A stretch of 10,861 nt of DNA from Acidobacteriota bacterium (GTDB lineage: Bacteria > Acidobacteriota > Thermoanaerobaculia > Multivoradales > JAHEKO01): assembly GCA_029861655.1 (NCBI GenBank), contig JAOTZA010000093.1:1-10861 (forward strand), written 5' to 3'. A program made the translations under genes and the position numbers. Positions 6,487-10,861 of the stretch are shown one piece after another (the first letter of the stretch is position 1; every line of letters starts with the position of its first letter). A model generated the notes under the pieces. It was not told where the DNA came from, did not search any database, and worked only from the letters and a program-made list of their open reading frames with translations.

Positions 6487-6648
6487 TCAGGATCGCCGTT
6501 CGAGCCGCGCCAGCCTTTTTTCGATCGCCAGGAGTGTGTGCAGGATCAAGACGTGAGTCTTCTTGGCGTCGATCCCGACCGGGCTGTCGTCGCTGGCGAT
6601 CAGCTTCTCGATTCGCGCGTAGTCTTCAGATGATATCTCTATTTCCAT
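6487..6648 (-). CDS. Small hypothetical protein, 53 residues
   Basis: ATG at 6648, TGA at 6487-6489. The product starts MEIEISSEDYARIEKLI, continues through ASDDSPVGIDAKKTHVLI and ends LERRS. Composition is that of a soluble, folded protein (balanced Ile/Leu/Glu/Lys/Asp), unlike the Arg/Pro-rich shadow frames in this GC-rich DNA, which is the main reason to believe it. It has an acidic N-terminal half and an amphipathic helical C-terminal half (LLAIEKRLARLERR). There is no signal peptide, membrane segment or cysteine. I do not recognise a family. No Shine-Dalgarno precedes the ATG (minus-strand CAAACTCTCCCC), so a leaderless or weakly translated message is possible. It is divergent from the propeller gene, with 86 bp between start codons, and is the first of three same-strand genes running towards DUF72. 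Confidence 0.6.
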   Translation of the reverse strand: MEIEISSEDYARIEKLIASDDSPVGIDAKKTHVLILHTLLAIEKRLARLERRS

Positions 6649-6725
6649 GGGGAGAGTTTGCCACAGTCTAGAATTGCTTTCCTGGGTTGCGTTTCGATCT
6701 GCAACTCGGCGCGGATCGACTCGCA

Positions 6726-6732
6726 GAGGTGA
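6726..6732 (+). promoter_or_regulatory. Ribosome binding site of the propeller/cytochrome gene
   Basis: GAGGTGA is an extended anti-Shine-Dalgarno match, with the GAGG core 5 nt before ATG 6735. It decides the start in favour of ATG 6735 over an upstream in-frame TTG at 6687; the ATG also puts a classical signal peptide at the exact N-terminus. Confidence 0.75.
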
Positions 6733-6734
6733 CC

Positions 6735-9512
6735 ATGAGAAAACGAGCTGCGCAGTGTGGACTGGCGATGGGTGCGATCGTCACTGGAGCCATAGTGTCC
6801 GCGCCGGTTCCGTCTCTTGCCGCCTCCTTTGTCAATTTCGAAACGCCGACGGTCCATCCCCTGGATCTTAGTCCTGACTCGAACACCCTGGCGGCGGTCA
6901 ACACCGCCGGCAATCGGCTGCTGCTTTTCGACGTCTCGAGCGGCATTCCGCGGGCGGTCGGATCCGTCTCGGTGGGTCTCGAGCCGGTGTCGGTTCGATT
7001 CTTTTCGCGAGACGAAGCGTGGGTGGTCAACCAGATCTCGGACAGCGTTTCCGTTGTGGACATCCCGACCGGGCGAGTGCGCGCGACGCTCCAGACCGAC
7101 GACGAGCCGGCCGACGTCATTTTCGCGGGCAAGCCACGTCGAGCTTTTGTCTCGTGTTCGCAGGCCAACACGGTTTTGGTGTTCGATCCCGACAGGCTCG
7201 GCGCCAACCCCAAGCGGATCGCGATCGGCGGAGAAGACCCCCGTTCCCTGGCGGTAAGCCCGGACGGCAAGACGGTCTATGTCGGGATTTTCGAATCCGG
7301 TAATCGCTCGACGGTTCTTGCGGGCGGTTTCGAAGTGGCCGAGCAGGACAATCGACCCACAATACCCCGCAACGTAGTCAGTGACCCTGCGGGACCCTAT
7401 GGTGGGCAGAATCCACCCTCCAACAGCAGCGCGGGATTCTCGCCGGCTATCGCCTCGAATCTCCCGACACCGCCACCGGTGAGCCTGATCGTCAAGAAGG
7501 ATGGTGGAGGGCGCTGGATGGACGACAACGGTGGCGACTGGACCGAATTTGTGAGCGGTTCCATGACTGCCGGCTCGCGTCGCGTTCCCGGTTGGGATGT
7601 GCTCGACCGGGACATCGCGGCGATCGATGCCAAGAGCCTTTCGGTTCGCTACATCGAGGGCCTGATGAACATCGTCATGGCGGTGAGCGTCAACCCGGCG
7701 ACCGGAAGGGTCTCGGCGGTTGGGACCGACGCCACCAACGAAATACGCTTCGAGCCGGTTCTGAACGGCCGTTTCCTGCGCGTCAACCTGGCGCTCATCG
7801 ACGGGGATGACGGGAGCTCAAGCGTTGTCGACCTCAACCCCCACCTCACCTACGACGGCCCGAGGGTCTCGAAGGGTCTGCGCAAGCGCTCGATCGGCGA
7901 CCCGAGGAGCATCGTGTGGAACGCCGCCGGCACCCGTGGCTACGTGGCGGGCATGGGCTCGAACAATGTGGTGGTGATCGATCAGCACGGGCAGCGCGTC
8001 GAGGGGACCAACCCGATCAAGGTCGGAACCGGACCCGTTGGGCTGGCCCTGGATGACGCGATGGGAAGACTCTATGTGCTCAATCGCTTCGCTGCATCGA
8101 TTTCGGTCGTGGACGTCGACAGCGGCGCAGAGATCGACAAGATCAAGTTCTTCGATCCCACCCCCAGCGCGATCCGGAAGGGACGCAAACTGCTCTATGA
8201 CACGCATGCGACGTCCGGACTGGGCCACGTCTCGTGCGCCTCTTGCCACGTCGATGCCCGAACCGATCGCTTGGGTTGGGACCTCGGGGCGCCCAACGGC
8301 GAGATGAAATCGAACGAAGATCAGAACAAGACCTTGATCCCCGGCGACACCTTTGCCGACTGGCACCCGATGAAGGGACCGATGGTGACCCAGACACTGC
8401 AGGACATCATCGGCAAGGAGCCCCATCACTGGCGCGGGGATCGCGACGGGCTGGAAGAGTTCGCCGAGGCGTTTCACGGCCTCCTGGGCGACGACAAGAA
8501 GCTCTCCGACGGCAAGATGCGCCGCTTCGAGAAGTTCCTGGCGACGATCCACTTTCCCCCCAACCCGTTTCGCGACTTCGACAACAGTCTGCCCAAGCGG
8601 ATCAAGCTCTCCGGCCACTTTCGCAGCGGTCGGTTTGGACGGGAGGGCGATCCGCTGCCCGCCGGCAACCCGCGGCGCGGTCTCGAGATCTTTCGCCGAG
8701 GCGGCACCGAGGGTGGCGGACTGATCCAGTGCGCGACATGCCACACCTTGCCGACCGGACAGGGTACGCCGATGGCACGGATACTTCTCTTTTTTGTCCC
8801 GATCCCGAAGGGACCCAACGGCGAGGAGCACCAGGCCCTGATCGGCGAGGACGCTTCGGAGCAGCTGGGCTTCAAGATCCCGCATCTGCGCAACCTCTAC
8901 GACAAGGTCGGGATGGAGACGACCCGCAGCCGGAGCCGGGCCGGATTCGGCTTTTTCCACGACGGTTCGATCGACTCGCTGGCGCGGTTTGTCAGCGCCG
9001 AAGTCTTCGATCTCGAGAGCGACCAGGATGTTGCGGATCTGGTGGCACTCATGCTGGCCTTTTCGGGTTCCGGGTTTGGGGAGCGCGATCTAGAGCCTCC
9101 GGGCTCGCCGAGTCTCGATGCCCACGCCGCGGTGGGAAGGCAGACGACGGTGTCGGCACCTGGAGATAGCCGCGGTTTGATCCGGGACATGGTGGAGATC
9201 GCATCGCAGGGTGCGGTCGATCTGGTGGTGAAGGGTCTACACAATGGCGAAGAGCAGGGTTGGTTCTACGAAGCCGGCTCCGACGCCTTTGCTCCCCGAG
9301 GCGGCGGTCCGGCCGTTGGTTTGAGCGCGCTGTTGGTCGGTGCCGCATCGGGTGCCGAGCTGACCTTCACGGTGGTTCCCGAGGGCTCAGGGAGACGGAT
9401 CGGTCTTGGGAAGGTCAGTAACGCGAGCCGGAGTCCGCGGCGGGCGCCACGTCGCGAGATACCAGTGCCGCTCAAGCTGCAACCGCCGCGGCGCGAAGAG
9501 CCGTCACGTTAG
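6735..9512 (+). CDS. Secreted YVTN beta-propeller / di-haem c-type (MauG/CcP-like) protein
   Basis: 925 residues. Residues 1-30 are a Sec signal peptide (RKR, hydrophobic core, S-L-A-A at 27-30), so it acts in the periplasm or outside. Residues about 35-190 and 385-470 are YVTN/YncE-type beta-propeller blades (SVSVVDIPTGRV, RSLAVSPDGKTVYVG, NNVVVID, ASISVVDVDSGAEI). They are split by a long insert (about 196-385) carrying DPAGPYGGQNPP and NPATGRVSAVGTDATNEIRF. The C-terminal half has two c-haem sites, C501-A-S-C504-H505 and C666-A-T-C669-H670, then FGFFHDGSIDSLARFV (H742), the motif of the di-haem cytochrome c peroxidase/MauG group. A further domain (about 790-905) precedes a basic, proline-rich tail. 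Proteins with this domain order are widespread in environmental diderms; substrate and reaction are unknown to me. A redox role fed by an extracytoplasmic donor is inferred. The start is ATG 6735 with GAGGTGA just upstream. A TonB-dependent receptor follows 130 bp later. Confidence 0.9.
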   Translation: MRKRAAQCGLAMGAIVTGAIVSAPVPSLAASFVNFETPTVHPLDLSPDSNTLAAVNTAGNRLLLFDVSSGIPRAVGSVSVGLEPVSVRFFSRDEAWVVNQISDSVSVVDIPTGRVRATLQTDDEPADVIFAGKPRRAFVSCSQANTVLVFDPDRLGANPKRIAIGGEDPRSLAVSPDGKTVYVGIFESGNRSTVLAGGFEVAEQDNRPTIPRNVVSDPAGPYGGQNPPSNSSAGFSPAIASNLPTPPPVSLIVKKDGGGRWMDDNGGDWTEFVSGSMTAGSRRVPGWDVLDRDIAAIDAKSLSVRYIEGLMNIVMAVSVNPATGRVSAVGTDATNEIRFEPVLNGRFLRVNLALIDGDDGSSSVVDLNPHLTYDGPRVSKGLRKRSIGDPRSIVWNAAGTRGYVAGMGSNNVVVIDQHGQRVEGTNPIKVGTGPVGLALDDAMGRLYVLNRFAASISVVDVDSGAEIDKIKFFDPTPSAIRKGRKLLYDTHATSGLGHVSCASCHVDARTDRLGWDLGAPNGEMKSNEDQNKTLIPGDTFADWHPMKGPMVTQTLQDIIGKEPHHWRGDRDGLEEFAEAFHGLLGDDKKLSDGKMRRFEKFLATIHFPPNPFRDFDNSLPKRIKLSGHFRSGRFGREGDPLPAGNPRRGLEIFRRGGTEGGGLIQCATCHTLPTGQGTPMARILLFFVPIPKGPNGEEHQALIGEDASEQLGFKIPHLRNLYDKVGMETTRSRSRAGFGFFHDGSIDSLARFVSAEVFDLESDQDVADLVALMLAFSGSGFGERDLEPPGSPSLDAHAAVGRQTTVSAPGDSRGLIRDMVEIASQGAVDLVVKGLHNGEEQGWFYEAGSDAFAPRGGGPAVGLSALLVGAASGAELTFTVVPEGSGRRIGLGKVSNASRSPRRAPRREIPVPLKLQPPRREEPSR

Positions 9513-9629
9513 GGCGAGGGCTTGACTCGGGTGGCTGGGCCCTGCCAGACTCCGCAGGTCGTTATTCATATTGCCTGGCGGCTGAGACTGTCGGTGATTG
9601 TGGTTTCTGTGCGCCTGGCACCCGAAGAA

Positions 9630-9636
9630 GGGGAGG
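9630..9636 (+). promoter_or_regulatory. Strong ribosome binding site of the TonB-dependent receptor gene
   Basis: GGGGAGG lies 6 nt before ATG 9643 and fixes the start. It sits in a 130-bp intergenic gap (9513-9642). That gap has no T-run terminator and no pair of good -35/-10 boxes that I can defend, so read-through from the upstream cytochrome gene is possible. Confidence 0.8.
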
Positions 9637-9642
9637 CACACG

Positions 9643-10861
9643 ATGACGCTCAACGCCGGACACTGGATTCGTGGTTTGACGCCGATCGGGCTTGTTCTCG
9701 CGCTCGCCGCGGGGCAGCCGTCGATTGCAGTGGCGCAGGACGACGACTCCGATCAGGCCGAAGAGACAGCTGCCGAGGAGGCAACGGAGCAGGAACTCGG
9801 CGAAGAGGAGTTTGGTGAGACCATCATCGTCACAGGGACCCGCAAGGCGGGTCTCATACCGACCGAGACGCTCACGCCGATCGACGTGTTGGCCAGTGAA
9901 GCCATCACAGAGCAGGCTAGCTTTGATCTGACAGACGGCCTCAGCAGGATTGCGCCTTCTTTCAACACCCAGCGTTTCCCGATTGCGGACGGCACGGCGT
10001 TTATTCGCCCGGTGACTCTGCGCAACCTCTCACCCGACCACACGCTGGTGTTGGTCAACGGTACGCGGCGGCATCGTTCGGCGCTGGTCAACCTGCAGCT
10101 GGCGCCGCTCGGCACTGTAAACCAGGGCTCCCAGGCGGTGGATTTCTCCACCTTGCCGGCGGCCGCCATCGAGCGAATCGAGGTGTTGCGGGACGGCGCC
10201 TCGGCTCAATATGGATCGGATGCGATCGCCGGTGTGATCAACGTGATCCTGAAGGATGCCGACGAGGGAGTATCCGTCTCCCTGCAGTCCGGCGAGTACT
10301 TCGAAGGGGACGGTGCGCGTACTACCGTGGGTCTGAACGCCGGCTTTGGTCTGGGCGCCGACGGATTCCTCAACGCGTCCTTCGAGCACTCGACCTCGGA
10401 GACGACGTCGCGTGGCGTCGCTCGCCCCGACGCGGCTGCCGTGGCCGATATCGTTGGCGCGGATCAAACGCCGCTCAATGGTCTCGGACAACGCTGGGGT
10501 GACCCCGACGTGGAAGTCTCGAAGCTGTTTGTAAACCTGGGGAAGGACGTCGGCGACAACGCCGAGTTCTACTCGCACGTCAGCTATGCAGAAAACGAAA
10601 CCATCTCCGATTTCTTCTATCGCGGGCCAGTATTGGACCCTGTCCACATGACGGCCGCGCGGTCGACCTTGCAGCAGGATGCCGACGGCGATTTCCTGCC
10701 CGATCCCGCGCCTCAGTCGTTGATCGACGAGATCCTGGCGGCAGGTCTGAACCCGTCGGACTATCTTGTCGCGGATGCCTCGAGTCCGAGCGGCTTTGTG
10801 TTGCGCAACCCTGCCTTCACCTTGTTCCCCGGGGGTTACAACCCGAACTTTGGGGCCGATC
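9643..10861 (+). CDS. TonB-dependent outer-membrane receptor (3' truncated)
   Basis: 406 codons are present; the frame runs off the right edge. Residues 1-31 form a signal peptide (cleavage likely AVA/Q at 31/32). An acidic, disordered stretch follows (about 33-58), then a TonB-box-like ETIIVTGTR (59-67). The plug domain (about 70-205) includes LRNLSPDHTLVLVNGTRRHR, VDFSTLPAAAIERIEVLRDG and SAQYGSDAIAGVINVILK, the standard plug signature of iron-complex/vitamin-type receptors. The beta-barrel starts near 210 and is incomplete. The ligand cannot be read from this part. An acidic loop DADGDFLPD (10678-10704) resembles calcium-binding D-x-D-G-D-x-x-x-D loops. These receptors move siderophores, cobalamin, sugars or other ligands across the outer membrane using TonB/ExbBD energy. 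It follows the di-haem propeller gene by 130 bp on the same strand, and its own strong GGGGAGG site fixes the start. Confidence 0.93.
   Translation, partial: MTLNAGHWIRGLTPIGLVLALAAGQPSIAVAQDDDSDQAEETAAEEATEQELGEEEFGETIIVTGTRKAGLIPTETLTPIDVLASEAITEQASFDLTDGLSRIAPSFNTQRFPIADGTAFIRPVTLRNLSPDHTLVLVNGTRRHRSALVNLQLAPLGTVNQGSQAVDFSTLPAAAIERIEVLRDGASAQYGSDAIAGVINVILKDADEGVSVSLQSGEYFEGDGARTTVGLNAGFGLGADGFLNASFEHSTSETTSRGVARPDAAAVADIVGADQTPLNGLGQRWGDPDVEVSKLFVNLGKDVGDNAEFYSHVSYAENETISDFFYRGPVLDPVHMTAARSTLQQDADGDFLPDPAPQSLIDEILAAGLNPSDYLVADASSPSGFVLRNPAFTLFPGGYNPNFGAD

Noticed and set aside
6487..6648. The 53-residue protein as a Trm112-like activator of the methyltransferase
   Set aside because: Trm112 proteins are zinc-binding with cysteines and much longer; this product has no cysteine and lies 2 kb away.
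6669..6674. TAGAAT as a -10 box for the propeller gene
   Set aside because: Five of six bases match, but there is no acceptable -35 box 16-18 bp upstream, so it is not listed as a promoter.
6687..6734. Upstream TTG start adding 16 residues to the propeller protein
   Set aside because: It would bury the signal peptide behind an acidic leader, whereas ATG 6735 has GAGGTGA just before it and begins M-R-K-R.
7818..8960. 380-codon open frame on the minus strand inside the propeller/cytochrome gene
   Set aside because: It is antisense to the haem domain with its CxxCH sites. Composition and lack of family blocks fit a GC-rich shadow frame.
9522..9572. TTGACT (9522-9527) and CATATT (9567-9572) as a promoter for the receptor gene
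   Set aside because: The spacing of about 39 bp is far too long for sigma-70, and neither box has a good partner at the right distance.

Overview
The window is GC-rich DNA (roughly 60-65 % by eye) from a Gram-negative (diderm) bacterium. The diderm call rests on a TonB-dependent outer-membrane receptor, a secreted YVTN-propeller/di-haem cytochrome and an SH3b envelope protein. The gene set and the shadow ORFs on every frame would suit an Acidobacteriota- or Myxococcota-like lineage, but nothing seen here fixes the taxon. No tRNA, rRNA, CRISPR array, transposase or phage gene was recognised.

Layout. (1) 2-1825 (+), 5'-truncated: an envelope-type protein with two SH3b domains, two long coiled coils and an NTF2-like C-terminal domain. 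(2) 1761-3611 (-): a stand-alone Elp3, the radical-SAM/GNAT enzyme that starts carboxymethyl modification of wobble uridine 34 in tRNA. (3) 3614-4474 (+): a class I methyltransferase that looks like Trm9/ALKBH8, the enzyme that methyl-esterifies cm5U34 to mcm5U34. Genes 2 and 3 are head to head, with start codons only two bases apart inside the palindrome CATCGATG. (4) A minus-strand group, read right to left: a 53-residue protein (6648-6487), a 459-bp gene-free, hairpin-rich stretch, a DUF72/YecE protein (6027-5332), then 18 bp later a polytopic membrane protein (5313-4444). (5) A plus-strand pair: a secreted beta-propeller/di-haem c-type protein (6735-9512), then a TonB-dependent receptor (9643 to beyond the right edge).

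How the genes may work together. Elp3 plus a Trm9-like enzyme would be a compact two-gene bacterial route to mcm5U34, a modification best known from eukaryotes. Most bacteria use MnmE/MnmG for U34 instead. This is the most interesting point in the window. DUF72 close by recalls E. coli, where (from memory) yecE lies next to the U34 genes cmoA/cmoB. The cytochrome and the receptor may form an envelope redox/uptake pair with an unknown substrate. The most striking non-coding signal is a multi-helix inverted repeat at 6082-6202, upstream of the DUF72 gene.

Gene packing is tight. Tail-to-tail neighbours overlap by 65 bp (1761-1825) and 31 bp (4444-4474), leaving no room for ordinary intergenic terminators.
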